A stretch of 64,000 nucleotides of DNA from Longitalea luteola (GTDB lineage: Bacteria > Bacteroidota > Bacteroidia > Chitinophagales > Chitinophagaceae). How positions within the stretch are numbered: position 1 is the first letter of the stretch; every line of letters begins with the position of its first letter. The notes beneath the pieces are model-generated. The model searched no databases and was not told the DNA's origin. It saw only the letters and a list, made by a program, of their open reading frames with translations. Where the stretch lies: NCBI RefSeq assembly GCF_017356035.1, contig NZ_JAFIQX010000002.1, positions 434,001-498,000 of the forward strand. The letters run 5' to 3'. Shown here piece after piece: positions 32,779 to 41,917 of this stretch. Made by a program: the position numbers and the translations under genes.

Positions 32779-35490
32779 ATGCGTTGGAGTGCTGGGATAA
32801 CTGTATGCTTACTGTTGATAAGTACCTGTGTTCAGGCACAGCGTACACGTTATGGTACTGTTAAAGGTACGGTTATAGACTCATTAACCCGCCGTTCACT
32901 TGAATCTACTTCAGTGGCCGTTTATCTTAGTTCCGATTCCTCTTTGGTGAATTATGCTTTAACTACCCGCAAGGGCGATTTTACCGTTACAAATGTTCCG
33001 TTAAATACCCATTGTACCATCGTTATTACACACAGGGGCTATGAAGTTGTTTCCCGGTTAATAACCCTGGCTGGGGATAAAAAGGAATTGCTGCTGGATA
33101 CCATCAAAATGGTGGAAGCATACAATGAATTGAAAGCGGTGACTGTTACCGCGCTGCGGCCGCCCGTTTCGGTAAAACCCGATACCCTCGAGTTCAATGT
33201 CTCTTCCTTTAAGACCATACCCAATGCGATGGTTGAAGACCTGCTGAAGCAATTGCCGGGAGTGGACGTTGATAAGGATGGCAACGTCACCATCAATGGA
33301 AAAAAAGTGTCGAAGATTATGGTAGACGGAAGGGAGTTCTTTGGCGGCGATCCCAAAGTTGCGCTCAAGAACCTGCCTAAAGATGTTATTGATAAACTGC
33401 AGGTGGTAGACAATAAAAGCCGCGAGGCCCGTTTCAACAAGACCTCTAATGGTAATGAAGACCTGGCTATAAATCTTACGTTGCGGAAAGAGGCGCAAAG
33501 AGGTTGGTTTGGCCGGCTGAGTGCCGGTTATGGCACCAATGAACGGTATGAGGGATCGGCCATGGTGAATTTTTTCAATGGCGCCAAACAATTCAGTCTT
33601 ATCGGTAATGCCAATAATACCAACAGAGGGAGTATTTCAGGCGGCGACTTTGATATTTCCAACAGCCGCAGTACGCTCGACGGAGGTGGGGGCGGCCTTA
33701 CGCGGGCTGCTTCCGGAGGTTTAAACTTCAGCGAGAATATCGGGCGGCAGCTTAAACTGAACGGCAGTTATTTTTATAACAACAGCCATACTGATAACGT
33801 TTCAAAAAGCCAACGGGAGAACAGGTTGCCTGATACTACTTTCTTTTACAATGCCGATAATAACAGCGTTAACGACTATGACAATCACCGGCTTTCGCTC
33901 AACGCCAATTATACCATTGATACGCTTACGGAAATTCATATTAACTCATACGTTAACACGAACACGAGTAATGCCATTAACAGCAAGCTGGCCGAGTCGA
34001 TCGGAAAGAGCGGCCAGCTGATCAATACCAGTGGCAACACCTACAGCACAAAAGGCGATGGCAAAAATATCAGCACCGAGTTTTTCTTTAGTCATCGTTT
34101 CAGGAAACAGGGCCGCGGATTAACACTTGGTGTAACCTACAACTACAGTGATCAGGCATCGCTTAACGATAATATAGGCCAGAATGATTTTTACAAAAAT
34201 GGCATACCCGATAGCATAGATGTGGTTAATCAACGGAGTAATACCACCAACTGGGGCAAGGGATTAACACTGACGGCAACCTATGCAGAGCCGCTGAACC
34301 AATATCTCAATGCTATTTTCAGGTATAATTATGCCCGCAACAACAGCTTTTCTGATAAGATCACCCACCGGTTCAACGCTACAACAGGTAAATACGACCT
34401 CGAAGACACGGCCTTTACCAATGCCTTCCGTAACTTAAATGAAACCCACACGCCTGATGTGAGCATTACGTTCAATAAAAACCAGTACCGGGCGTCCATA
34501 GGAACAGGCATCCAGTTCTTAAGGCAGGATAATTACACGATTACAACCGGAGAATTATTGCAACAGCAATACGTGAACATAACGCCCTCTGCAAACATCG
34601 GTTACAACTTCAGCAAGACCGGCAATGTAGCCATTTTTTATAATGGCCGCAGCCAGCAGCCATCCATTCAACAATTGCAACCGGTACCCGATAACAGCAA
34701 TCCGCTATATGTACAATTGGGGAATCCTGATCTGCGCCCTTCGTTCTACCATAACGTAAATGTGCAGGTGCGCGAATCGAAAGGCAATAACTACTGGTTT
34801 ACAGGTTTGAGTTTGAACACCACCCAAAACCAGATCATTTATGAGAACTGGTTCGATGATGTGGGTAAACAGTTCAGCCAGCCGGTGAATGTAAATGGAA
34901 ATATTGGTATGTCGGGCAACCTGCAGTACAGCCTTACTTTGAAGAGAAGGGATATGCTGCTGCGGGTGAACCTGGGCAGCAATGGCTACTATAACCGGAA
35001 TAATACTTTCGTCAACAGGGTGAGTGTTACTTCCAATGCGTATAGTTTATCGCAGTCAGTCGGGTTGAATTTTATGTATAAACAACACTTAAGCATTATG
35101 CCTTCGTTCAATATCCGGTTCAATAAAACGAGTTATTCGTCAGAATCGGTACAGGCTGCTTCGTTCAATACAAAGACCTTTGGGTTAAGTGCTTTCTGGA
35201 ATAAACCGCAATGGCTGATCCTGGAGAATAACCTGCAATACAGTTATAACAGCCAGATTGCGCCGGGATTCAACAAAAGTGTTACGATGTGGAGTGCTGC
35301 GGCGAATTGCCAGTTATTTAAGAAGCAGCAGGCGATATTACGGCTGGCGGTGTACGATATCCTGCGCCAGAATGCAGGCGTATCGCGCAGTATTACGCAA
35401 ACTTATATCGAAGACCGGCAAACAGAGGTGTTGCAGCAATATTTCCTGCTGTCCTTTATTTACAATTTGCGCAAGTTCAATAAGAAATGA
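32779..35490 (+). CDS. TonB-receptor-like outer-membrane beta-barrel protein
   Basis: A 903-residue outer-membrane protein. A signal peptide (residues 1-20, VCLLLISTCVQAQ) is followed by a carboxypeptidase-regulatory-like beta domain (YGTVKGTVIDSLTRRSLEST, about 25-110). A plug domain comes next (LLKQLPGVDVDKDGNVTING, VDGREFFGGDPKVALKNLP), then a long beta-barrel rich in Asn, Tyr and Thr ending in an aromatic strand. This is the OMP_b-brl_3 type common in Bacteroidota; it may import a ligand or work in surface assembly. No SusD partner is adjacent. It converges with the next gene, and the two stop codons abut with no spacer. Confidence 0.9.
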   Translation: MRWSAGITVCLLLISTCVQAQRTRYGTVKGTVIDSLTRRSLESTSVAVYLSSDSSLVNYALTTRKGDFTVTNVPLNTHCTIVITHRGYEVVSRLITLAGDKKELLLDTIKMVEAYNELKAVTVTALRPPVSVKPDTLEFNVSSFKTIPNAMVEDLLKQLPGVDVDKDGNVTINGKKVSKIMVDGREFFGGDPKVALKNLPKDVIDKLQVVDNKSREARFNKTSNGNEDLAINLTLRKEAQRGWFGRLSAGYGTNERYEGSAMVNFFNGAKQFSLIGNANNTNRGSISGGDFDISNSRSTLDGGGGGLTRAASGGLNFSENIGRQLKLNGSYFYNNSHTDNVSKSQRENRLPDTTFFYNADNNSVNDYDNHRLSLNANYTIDTLTEIHINSYVNTNTSNAINSKLAESIGKSGQLINTSGNTYSTKGDGKNISTEFFFSHRFRKQGRGLTLGVTYNYSDQASLNDNIGQNDFYKNGIPDSIDVVNQRSNTTNWGKGLTLTATYAEPLNQYLNAIFRYNYARNNSFSDKITHRFNATTGKYDLEDTAFTNAFRNLNETHTPDVSITFNKNQYRASIGTGIQFLRQDNYTITTGELLQQQYVNITPSANIGYNFSKTGNVAIFYNGRSQQPSIQQLQPVPDNSNPLYVQLGNPDLRPSFYHNVNVQVRESKGNNYWFTGLSLNTTQNQIIYENWFDDVGKQFSQPVNVNGNIGMSGNLQYSLTLKRRDMLLRVNLGSNGYYNRNNTFVNRVSVTSNAYSLSQSVGLNFMYKQHLSIMPSFNIRFNKTSYSSESVQAASFNTKTFGLSAFWNKPQWLILENNLQYSYNSQIAPGFNKSVTMWSAAANCQLFKKQQAILRLAVYDILRQNAGVSRSITQTYIEDRQTEVLQQYFLLSFIYNLRKFNKK

Positions 35491-36264
35491 TCAGAATTTC
35501 TCTACCACCCCCAGTCCGAACAAGGCAAAATCATATTTAACGGGATCGTCAGGATCCAGCTTGCGCAGGTGAATTGTAAGCTCAACGGCTGCCTGCCAGT
35601 CGATCTGTTTTCTGGGCAAGAGGTTAAAGCGTTTGGCAACGCGGGCTACGTGTAAGTCGATGGGGCAGATAAGCTGTGCGGGCGCGATCGTTTTCCAGAT
35701 GCCAAAATCAACACCATTATTATCACGGCGCACCATCCAGCGTAAGAACATATTCAGCCGTTTGCAGGTTGAGTTCTTTTCAGGCGTTGCAATATGCTTG
35801 CGGGTACGCGCCGGTACATCTTCCAAGGAAAAAAAGTAATGGTGAAAGCGGGCTAACCCGTTTTCTATGGTCGCATCGTTTTTTTCCATGCCAAGGGTAA
35901 ACGCGGTTTCCAGGCTGGCGTGTTTTGTATAATGGGATCTTAAGAATTCGATAAAATAAAGCAGATCGGTTGTATTGAAAGTGCGGTGTTTGAACGACAG
36001 CAGTTTTTTCAGGTCGTTATCATTGTGTTGCAATACGAACTGATGCGGCGCCATGTCCATCGCCTGCATCAGTTCGTTCGACTTTTTAATTATTATGGTG
36101 CGGTTACCCCAGGCAAAAACTGCGGCAAAGAAACCGGCGATCTCAATGTCCTGCTGTTTTGAAAATAAATGGGGTATTGAAACAGGATCATCTTTTATGA
36201 ACGAAGGCTGGTTATATTCCTCCGTTTTGCGGTTCAAAAAATCCTTTAAAGATGGCTGCTTCAT
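35491..36264 (-). CDS. TIGR02757/DUF2400 family protein
   Basis: A 257-residue soluble protein of a conserved but uncharacterised family. Typical segments are FSKQQDIEIAGFFAAVFAWG near residue 35, a CKRLNMFLRWMVRRD stretch and PAQLICPIDLHVARVAKRF near 200. The alternating helices recall DNA-glycosylase-like folds (inference). It is cotranscribed at most with the PLP gene upstream (28-base gap). Its stop touches the stop of the convergent outer-membrane gene within a TGATCA palindrome. Confidence 0.87.
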   Translation of the reverse strand: MKQPSLKDFLNRKTEEYNQPSFIKDDPVSIPHLFSKQQDIEIAGFFAAVFAWGNRTIIIKKSNELMQAMDMAPHQFVLQHNDNDLKKLLSFKHRTFNTTDLLYFIEFLRSHYTKHASLETAFTLGMEKNDATIENGLARFHHYFFSLEDVPARTRKHIATPEKNSTCKRLNMFLRWMVRRDNNGVDFGIWKTIAPAQLICPIDLHVARVAKRFNLLPRKQIDWQAAVELTIHLRKLDPDDPVKYDFALFGLGVVEKF

Positions 36265-36292
36265 TGTTAGATCAACGTTTAAAAATATTCCA

Positions 36293-37432
36293 TTATCCGA
36301 TTGCTGCTTTCAGATCATCTATGAGATCCTCCGCATCTTCGATACCTACGCTCAGACGGATCAGCGAATCGCTCAAACCGTTCCGGATGCGTTCTTCCCG
36401 CGGTATGGAAGCATGTGTCATGGTTGCCGGGTGATTGATCAGCGATTCCACCCCGCCGAGGCTTTCCGCCAGGGAAAACACTTTGGTGGAGGATAATAAT
36501 TTCATCGCCGTTTCAACACTATCGTCTTTTAATGTAAAGCTGATCATGCCGCCAAAGCCCCGCATTTGTTTTTTGGCAACGGTATAACCCGGATGGTCAT
36601 TGAATCCGCACCAGTAAACATGTCCTACTTTAGGATGATTGCGCAGGAAATGCGCTATCTGTTCGCCGTTCTCACAATGCCTTTGCATGCGAACATGCAA
36701 AGTCTTTATACCACGCAATACGAGGAAGCAATCCATGGGACCGGGTACTGCACCGCAGCTTTTTTGAATAAAGTATAACTGGTCGCGGAGGGCCTGGTCG
36801 TTCATAACAAGCGCACCCTGGATAACATCGCTGTGGCCGCCCAGGTATTTCGTCGCCGAATGCATTACGATATCAGCGCCGAGGTCGAGTGGGTTTTGCA
36901 GGTAAGGAGAAGCGAAAGTGTTATCGACACACAGTAGTATGTTATTTGCTTTGGCAATGGCTGCTACGGCCGCAATATCTACGATATTGATCAGGGGGTT
37001 GGTAGGCGTTTCAGTCCAGATAAGTTTTGTTTGCTTATTGACATAAGACTGTATGTTTTCGGCCTGCTGCATGTTTATATAATGAAAGCGGATGCCGAAC
37101 TTTTCGAACACTTTGGTGAAGAGCCGGTAGGTGCCGCCATACATATCGTTGGCTGCAATAACCTCATCACCAGGCTGTAATAATTTGAGAACGGCGTCGG
37201 TGGCGGCCACGCCACTGCTGAAGGCGAGCCCGTATTTTCCATTTTCAATTACAGCCAGGGCTTCTTCAAGCGCAAACCGTGTCGGGTTCTGCGAGCGGGC
37301 ATATTCAAATCCTTTATGTTTACCGGGTGCAGCTTGCACAAAAGTGGAAGTCTGGTAAATGGGTGTCATAATTGCTCCGGTGGATGGATCAGGTTCAGCG
37401 CCGGCATGAATGCATTTGGTTCCTGGTTTCAT
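36293..37432 (-). CDS. Cys/Met-metabolism PLP enzyme (cystathionine gamma-synthase/lyase type)
   Basis: A 379-residue fold-type I PLP enzyme. It has the usual QTSTFVQ and YARSQNPTR N-terminal motifs, a cofactor-stacking Tyr in DMYGGTYRLF, the Asp in CVDNTFASPYLQNP and the Schiff-base Lys in HSATKYLGGHSD. The C-terminal FSLAESLGGVESLINHPATM completes the family signature. It could be cystathionine gamma-synthase, gamma-lyase or beta-lyase; the sequence alone does not decide, so I give no symbol. Confidence 0.92.
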   Translation of the reverse strand: MKPGTKCIHAGAEPDPSTGAIMTPIYQTSTFVQAAPGKHKGFEYARSQNPTRFALEEALAVIENGKYGLAFSSGVAATDAVLKLLQPGDEVIAANDMYGGTYRLFTKVFEKFGIRFHYINMQQAENIQSYVNKQTKLIWTETPTNPLINIVDIAAVAAIAKANNILLCVDNTFASPYLQNPLDLGADIVMHSATKYLGGHSDVIQGALVMNDQALRDQLYFIQKSCGAVPGPMDCFLVLRGIKTLHVRMQRHCENGEQIAHFLRNHPKVGHVYWCGFNDHPGYTVAKKQMRGFGGMISFTLKDDSVETAMKLLSSTKVFSLAESLGGVESLINHPATMTHASIPREERIRNGLSDSLIRLSVGIEDAEDLIDDLKAAIG

Positions 37433-37873
37433 CTGTAGTTTGTTTAATTGTTATTTGGCCGAAGTGGATCTCTAACTTGCGTGCTTTGATGTATGGCCAT
37501 TGATATGTGCAAATATGCGTAAAATGAAGGCACAATTTACAAGCTTTTAAGGGCACGAGGCCCAAATTCCTCACCCTTGTGCCTTCAGCCCTCAGCCTTT
37601 TGCCTTCAGCGTTCAGCCTTGAGCCTTCAGCCTTCGCCTTCAGCGTTTCGCCTTTTGCCTTTCGCCTTAAGCCTTTCCTCCTTATTTCCAGTTTAACAGA
37701 AGCTTAACCCACAACTTGAAATTAAGTGAAACATTCTGCAAACGCTGTACTGGCCTGCTTTTGCTTGCATGGAGCCAAATGCTGATCTGCCATAAATGTG
37801 CGAAAATGTTCGTAGTTCTTGTCATGAGCTCTCCGCCGGTACTAATTATCTTGACTTGACCTCTTATCCGCTA
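37433..37873. other. Intergenic stretch with a word-repeat core
   Basis: Divergent gap between the PLP gene and the PepSY-like gene. The middle (37555-37680) is GCCTTCAGCC/GCCTTTCGCC word repeat; the rest shows no gene or riboswitch that I recognise. Confidence 0.6.
37555..37680. repeat. GCCTTCAGCCTT word-repeat cluster
   Basis: About ten head-to-tail variants of a GCCTTCAGCCTT-like word (GCCCTCAGCC, GCGTTCAGCC, GAGCCTTCAGCC, GCGTTTCGCC). It is one-directional here, and its inverse, GGCTGAAGGC, appears at 16659-16915. Confidence 0.8.
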
Positions 37874-37881
37874 TACTTTTG
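37874..37881 (+). promoter_or_regulatory. -7 box TACTTTTG of the PepSY-like gene
   Basis: A full TAnnTTTG match 33 bases before the ATG. The leader that follows (GCATTAAAAAGTA...AGCCATGAAAAA) is almost the same as that of the decayed copy at 42848. Confidence 0.6.
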
Positions 37882-37913
37882 GTTCATCAATCACGCATTA
37901 AAAAGTAAAAGCC

Positions 37914-38354
37914 ATGAAAAAAGTGATAGCCATTGTATTCGCCGCGCTGGTTACAGGAAGCGCCTTTGCATTCGATCCTTTTAATCCGAACGAGAAAGTC
38001 TTAAAAGCATTCAATGAAACTTTTAACGGCGTACAGGAAGTGCGCTGGGAAGAATTTCCCAAGTATTATGCAGTTAGCTTTGTAAGCGGCGGCATCAGGG
38101 CAAAAGTAAATTACGACAAGGAGGGGAACATGATCAGCTCCATTCGCTACTACAACCCGCAATTACTCCCATTATATATCCTGAATAAGATCAATAAAGA
38201 AAATCCCCGTAAAAAATTATTCGGTGTAACTGAAGTGAGCCACGGTGGTTTGATCGCTTATTATATTAAGCTGGAGGATAACACTCATTGGTACACGCTG
38301 AAGGTAGATACCGATGGCAACAGCCAGTTGACTGAAAAATACAGAAAAGTATAA
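37914..38354 (+). CDS. Secreted PepSY-like protein, paralogue 1
   Basis: A 146-residue exported protein. The signal peptide is residues 1-19 (IAIVFAALVTGSAFA). The mature part repeats the pattern 'VLKAFNETFNGVQEVRW ... YYAVSFVSGG ... AKVNYDKEGNMI', typical of the PepSY-like/BLIP-type small periplasmic proteins of Bacteroidota, whose roles are unknown. It is paralogous to the protein at 43096-43551. It has its own -7 box and terminator. Confidence 0.82.
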   Translation: MKKVIAIVFAALVTGSAFAFDPFNPNEKVLKAFNETFNGVQEVRWEEFPKYYAVSFVSGGIRAKVNYDKEGNMISSIRYYNPQLLPLYILNKINKENPRKKLFGVTEVSHGGLIAYYIKLEDNTHWYTLKVDTDGNSQLTEKYRKV

Positions 38355-38369
38355 GCTAAGGTAGTTAAG

Positions 38370-38425
38370 CCACCTCGAGGGCCTTGCCGGGGTCAGACAA
38401 GGCAAAGCTCCCGAGGTGTTTTTAT
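38370..38425 (+). terminator. Terminator after the PepSY-like gene
   Basis: A two-tier hairpin: outer CACCTCG/CGAGGTG, inner GCCTTG/CAAGGC, followed by TTTTT. It ends close to the convergent asnB stop at 38431. Confidence 0.8.
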
Positions 38426-38430
38426 AAGTT

Positions 38431-40272
38431 TCAGCACAGTAACTGTCCGGCTACAAGGTAGCGCCAGTCATAATTGTCAGCCGCATGGGCCTCAAGCGGC
38501 TGAATTTTTTTATGCAGGGCCTGTTCTTTCAGTATACCCTGCTTACAAAGTTTTCGCTTCGATTCAATGATGTATTCCTGCAACCGCGCATCGTGCATCC
38601 ATTGCTGCTGTGGTGGTTCAAATCCTATCTTATCGGTTCGCCATGCCAGGCTGGCCGGCAGTTTTTCTTCCATGCTTTTTCGCAATAACCACTTTGTATA
38701 ACCATCCCTTATTTTGAGACCGGCAGGTAAGGAAAACAGGAGTTGTACCAGCTCATGTTGCAAAAAGGGCAGCCGCACTTCAATGCCGAAGGCCATGGCA
38801 TTCCTGTCGGCATAACGCAACAGCTCTTCAAGTCCGTTCACAAAAGTGTTGTAATAAAGTATATTGTTCAGGTCATCAAAATGGGCAATATCGTAATACG
38901 ATTCCCCATGTTCATGAATAAATGCGGGATCAAGATCGGCTACCTGCAATTGCTGACGGGCTCTTTGCTTTCGCAGGAACCAGCCGGCATAAGCGGGCAA
39001 AGCTGCTGCTAGTTTGTTTTTTAAACTCCAGGGTGCGGTTATACCATGCTGACGGGCATTACGTAATTCATGCTGCAGGCTTTTCTTGTTTTCCCTGAAC
39101 AATTGTTGCCAGTACCAGTGATAGTATTTATGATAACCGGCCAGTATTTCATCGGCGCCCTGGCCATCAAGTAATACGGTAACCTGCTGTTGACGGGCCA
39201 GTTCATAAACATGGAATTGTGCTGCCACACTGGCCGACTGAAATGGTTCTTCCTGGTGATAACATATTTTTTCAAAATCACCGATCACCCGGTCGGCATC
39301 GGGTTGAACTGTAAAATTGGGTGCGTTGTAATGACCGGCTACTTTTTTGATCCAGGTTGATTCATCCTGTTTGAACCCGGGAAATACAGCTGAAAATGTT
39401 TTGTAAGGCCGGGGGGCCAGCGATTGAATGGCGGCCAGCACACACGAACTATCCAGGCCTCCGCTCAACGAAGTGCCAACAGGAACATCGCTTCGCAACC
39501 TCCTTTTTACCGATTCGCCGAACAGTTCATTGAACCGGGCTATTGCCTGCTGGTCGGTAATTGTTTCATCTCTGAAATCAACGTCGATGTTCCAATACAA
39601 CGATCTTGTTAACCGGCCTTCCCGTAAATGATACTGGATATAGGAGCGGGCAGGCAATTTATTGATGCCGTTGTAAAATGTTTCTTCCCCGTTGGCAGGG
39701 TTCTGCGTATAACCGAGGGTGAAATAATTAAAAAGCATTTTTTCATTGAGCTGCTTTTCAATACCTATGGCCCAAAGGGCTTTCATTTCACTGGCGAATA
39801 CAAACTGATCGCCGTCGAAGTAATAATAAAAAGGCTTTTCCCCAAACCGGTCCCGGGCCGCGAACAGGGTTTGTTCCTGTTCGTCCCAAATGGCAAAAGC
39901 GAACATGCCATCGAAATACTGCAGGCAGTTGGCTTTATAGCAATCATAAGCCGCCAGGATCACTTCGGTATCTGACTGGCTGTGAAAAACATATCCCTTT
40001 TGCTGCAGGGATGCTTTTATTTCCGGGTAATTGTAAATTTCTCCGTTGTGGATGATCGTATACCGGTTGAGATAATGCATGGGCTGGGCGCCGGCAGGGC
40101 CAAGATCAATGATGGACAAACGGCGGTGGCCAAAGCCGGTGGTGTGGTTGGTATTGATCCAGGTGGCCTCTCCGTCGGGACCCCGATGGGCGAGCGCCCC
40201 GGTCATTTTCTTCAGGTGTTGAACGGATAACAGCGCTGTCTGATTGGTTATAATACCAGCAATACCACACAT
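38431..40272 (-). CDS. asnB: Asparagine synthase (glutamine-hydrolysing)
   Basis: A 613-residue two-domain enzyme. The N-terminal class II glutaminase starts at MCGIAG, so Cys2 becomes the nucleophile after Met removal; RRLSIIDLG, NGEIYN and SDTEVI follow. The synthetase domain has the PP-loop SGGLDSS near residue 258 that activates aspartate with ATP. I start at 40272, because a longer in-frame start at 40290 would bury the catalytic cysteine. Bacteroidota often carry several AsnB-like enzymes, some for glycan or other amidations, so true asparagine synthesis is likely but not proven. Confidence 0.92.
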   Translation of the reverse strand: MCGIAGIITNQTALLSVQHLKKMTGALAHRGPDGEATWINTNHTTGFGHRRLSIIDLGPAGAQPMHYLNRYTIIHNGEIYNYPEIKASLQQKGYVFHSQSDTEVILAAYDCYKANCLQYFDGMFAFAIWDEQEQTLFAARDRFGEKPFYYYFDGDQFVFASEMKALWAIGIEKQLNEKMLFNYFTLGYTQNPANGEETFYNGINKLPARSYIQYHLREGRLTRSLYWNIDVDFRDETITDQQAIARFNELFGESVKRRLRSDVPVGTSLSGGLDSSCVLAAIQSLAPRPYKTFSAVFPGFKQDESTWIKKVAGHYNAPNFTVQPDADRVIGDFEKICYHQEEPFQSASVAAQFHVYELARQQQVTVLLDGQGADEILAGYHKYYHWYWQQLFRENKKSLQHELRNARQHGITAPWSLKNKLAAALPAYAGWFLRKQRARQQLQVADLDPAFIHEHGESYYDIAHFDDLNNILYYNTFVNGLEELLRYADRNAMAFGIEVRLPFLQHELVQLLFSLPAGLKIRDGYTKWLLRKSMEEKLPASLAWRTDKIGFEPPQQQWMHDARLQEYIIESKRKLCKQGILKEQALHKKIQPLEAHAADNYDWRYLVAGQLLC

Positions 40273-40284
40273 ACCAACAAGATA

Positions 40285-40480
40285 AAACAATTTCTGATTT
40301 CGAGATTGCGGGATTTTGAGATTTGCTCAGGTTTGAGCTTCCCGATAAACATCAACATTTCGGAGATTTTGAGATTTCGGGATTGCAGGATGTTAAGATT
40401 TGCCGGGATTTGAACCCTCCGAATCGCGAAATCGGGAAATCCAAATATCAGAAATCCAGAAATCAGAAATCCCGAATTTT
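40285..40480. repeat. Inverted word-repeat cluster
   Basis: The left side repeats GATTTCGAGATTGCGGGATTT-like words and the right side the inverse (CGGGAAATCCAAATATCAGAAATC). The basic word, GAAATCnnGAAATC, is the same as in the clusters at 49974-50280 and 52420-52832, but the 36-base hairpin core found there is absent. Confidence 0.8.
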
Positions 40481-41122
40481 TTACCAGGTGATTGGTAAGG
40501 TTGCCTTGATACTGTCCCATTCCATGACCAGCTGCATGCCTTTACCGGCCTTTTCAAATTCCATGGTGAACAGCTCGTAAGGGAAACGGGTCTTTTCTAT
40601 GGGGATGGTGAATTTATATTCGTCTTTTGTAGTATCGATCTTCAGGCCCCAGGTGTACAGATCGCTGTTCAATACAACCGTCCAGGTATTTTCCTGGGGA
40701 ATGCAGTAAATAACGTAACGGCCTTTTTGTACTTTCTTCTCTGTGATGATCACGTCCCTGAAGAATTCGATCTCCGACGCTTCATTTGCGCCCAGGCGCC
40801 ATTGGGAACCATACTTTATTATGTCACCAAAAATTGAACGATGATTTTTTTGCGGCCTGCTGTATACGACGCGGGCTACAGGCGGCTCGTTCACACTGCC
40901 CGACATTTTCAATTTAGGATAATCGACCGGATAATAGGCCATATCCATTGGTGATTTATCCAGGCCAGGCTGCGGATCCTTTTCAGTAGGTTTGGTGGTA
41001 GTTACGTTGGGATTAATTGTTACGGTGTTACTTCCAGAAGTAGCATTGTGATCACAACCCGTTACAATGGCTAAAATCCAAACTAAACAGCAAAGCTTAA
41101 TAAACGGCCTGGTTTGAAACAT
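40481..41122 (-). CDS. DUF2911 lipoprotein, paralogue B
   Basis: A 213-residue exported protein. The N-terminus has a lipobox-like IVTGC at about 19-23, so a lipoprotein is likely. A Thr/Asn/Pro-rich linker leads to the DUF2911 domain (LDKSPMDMAYYPVDYPKLKM, VVYSRPQKNHRSIFGDIIKYG, WRLGANEASEIEFF, KGRYVIYCIP). Function unknown. It is the downstream member of a tandem pair, four bases from its paralogue, which lacks the linker and lipobox. Confidence 0.88.
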   Translation of the reverse strand: MFQTRPFIKLCCLVWILAIVTGCDHNATSGSNTVTINPNVTTTKPTEKDPQPGLDKSPMDMAYYPVDYPKLKMSGSVNEPPVARVVYSRPQKNHRSIFGDIIKYGSQWRLGANEASEIEFFRDVIITEKKVQKGRYVIYCIPQENTWTVVLNSDLYTWGLKIDTTKDEYKFTIPIEKTRFPYELFTMEFEKAGKGMQLVMEWDSIKATLPITW

Positions 41123-41126
41123 GATG

Positions 41127-41696
41127 TTATTTTATAAAGGTGATCGGCAATGTGGCTTTTACATTGTCCCAGGCCATGATCATATTGGCGCCGGAATCTG
41201 TTTTATCGAAAAGCAGGGTAAAAGCCTCGATTGGTTCCTGTTGTTTTTCCAGTTTCACATCTGTACGCAACACGTCCTTTTTATCGTCGTATTGAAAAGC
41301 GCCCCAAATATCGGTTTCTCTGTTAAAGATCAGCGTCCATTTATCCTGATAAGGAATGGCGTAGATGCTGTAACGGCCCTTTTTCAGGCGCGCATTATCA
41401 ATTTTTACATCTTTATACAATTCAATCTCAGTGCATTCGTTGGCGCCCAGCCGCCAGATCTGTCCATATTCGATCAGGTCGCCAAATACAGTCCGGCCAT
41501 TTTTTTGTGGCCTGCTGTACAATACCCGGGCCAACAGGGGTTCGGTGGCTTTGTTCTGGATCTTCAGAACGGGAAAATTGGCCGGAAAATAACTGAGGTC
41601 CATCGGTGATTTATCCAGGGCCGGCGCTTTAAACTGAGCATCTACGGTCGCACAAAACACGGTTAATCCAACAATTAAAACCACCAACTGCTTCAT
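41127..41696 (-). CDS. DUF2911 secreted protein, paralogue A
   Basis: A 189-residue exported protein with a cleavable signal peptide (residues 1-20, VLIVGLTVFCATVDAQ) and a full DUF2911 domain (LDKSPMDLSYFPANFPVLKI, VLYSRPQKNGRTVFGDLIEYG, WRLGANECTEIELYKDVKI). It is clearly homologous to the next gene and arose by tandem duplication. A -7 box at 41806-41813 gives a leader of about 100 bases. Confidence 0.88.
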   Translation of the reverse strand: MKQLVVLIVGLTVFCATVDAQFKAPALDKSPMDLSYFPANFPVLKIQNKATEPLLARVLYSRPQKNGRTVFGDLIEYGQIWRLGANECTEIELYKDVKIDNARLKKGRYSIYAIPYQDKWTLIFNRETDIWGAFQYDDKKDVLRTDVKLEKQQEPIEAFTLLFDKTDSGANMIMAWDNVKATLPITFIK

Positions 41697-41805
41697 CTTC
41701 GTAATATTTAGGTTTTAAGACGGCTTAATGCAGGTAATGCGTTGTATTGCCCGGTGTATTCCATGGGAAAACGATGCTGCATTCCCTGCATTCGTAAATA
41801 ATCGG

Positions 41806-41813
41806 CAAAAATA
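41806..41813 (-). promoter_or_regulatory. -7 box TATTTTTG for the DUF2911 pair
   Basis: A full TAnnTTTG match on the minus strand, 110 bases before the ATG at 41696. The leader is long and could hold regulation, but no structure stands out. Confidence 0.4.
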
Positions 41814-41917
41814 AAAGTTAACAGGATTCCCTGCTAACACTTTGTATTCATTAAACGATTGGGAAAGAAAAATTCCTGCGGCGTGAATAACTTTTTAAAA
41901 AGATTTTAACCCCTCGC

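Noticed and set aside
36293-37560. SAM riboswitch upstream of the Cys/Met-metabolism gene
   Set aside because: I looked for a structured leader between the start at 37432 and about 37560 and saw no recognisable riboswitch core.
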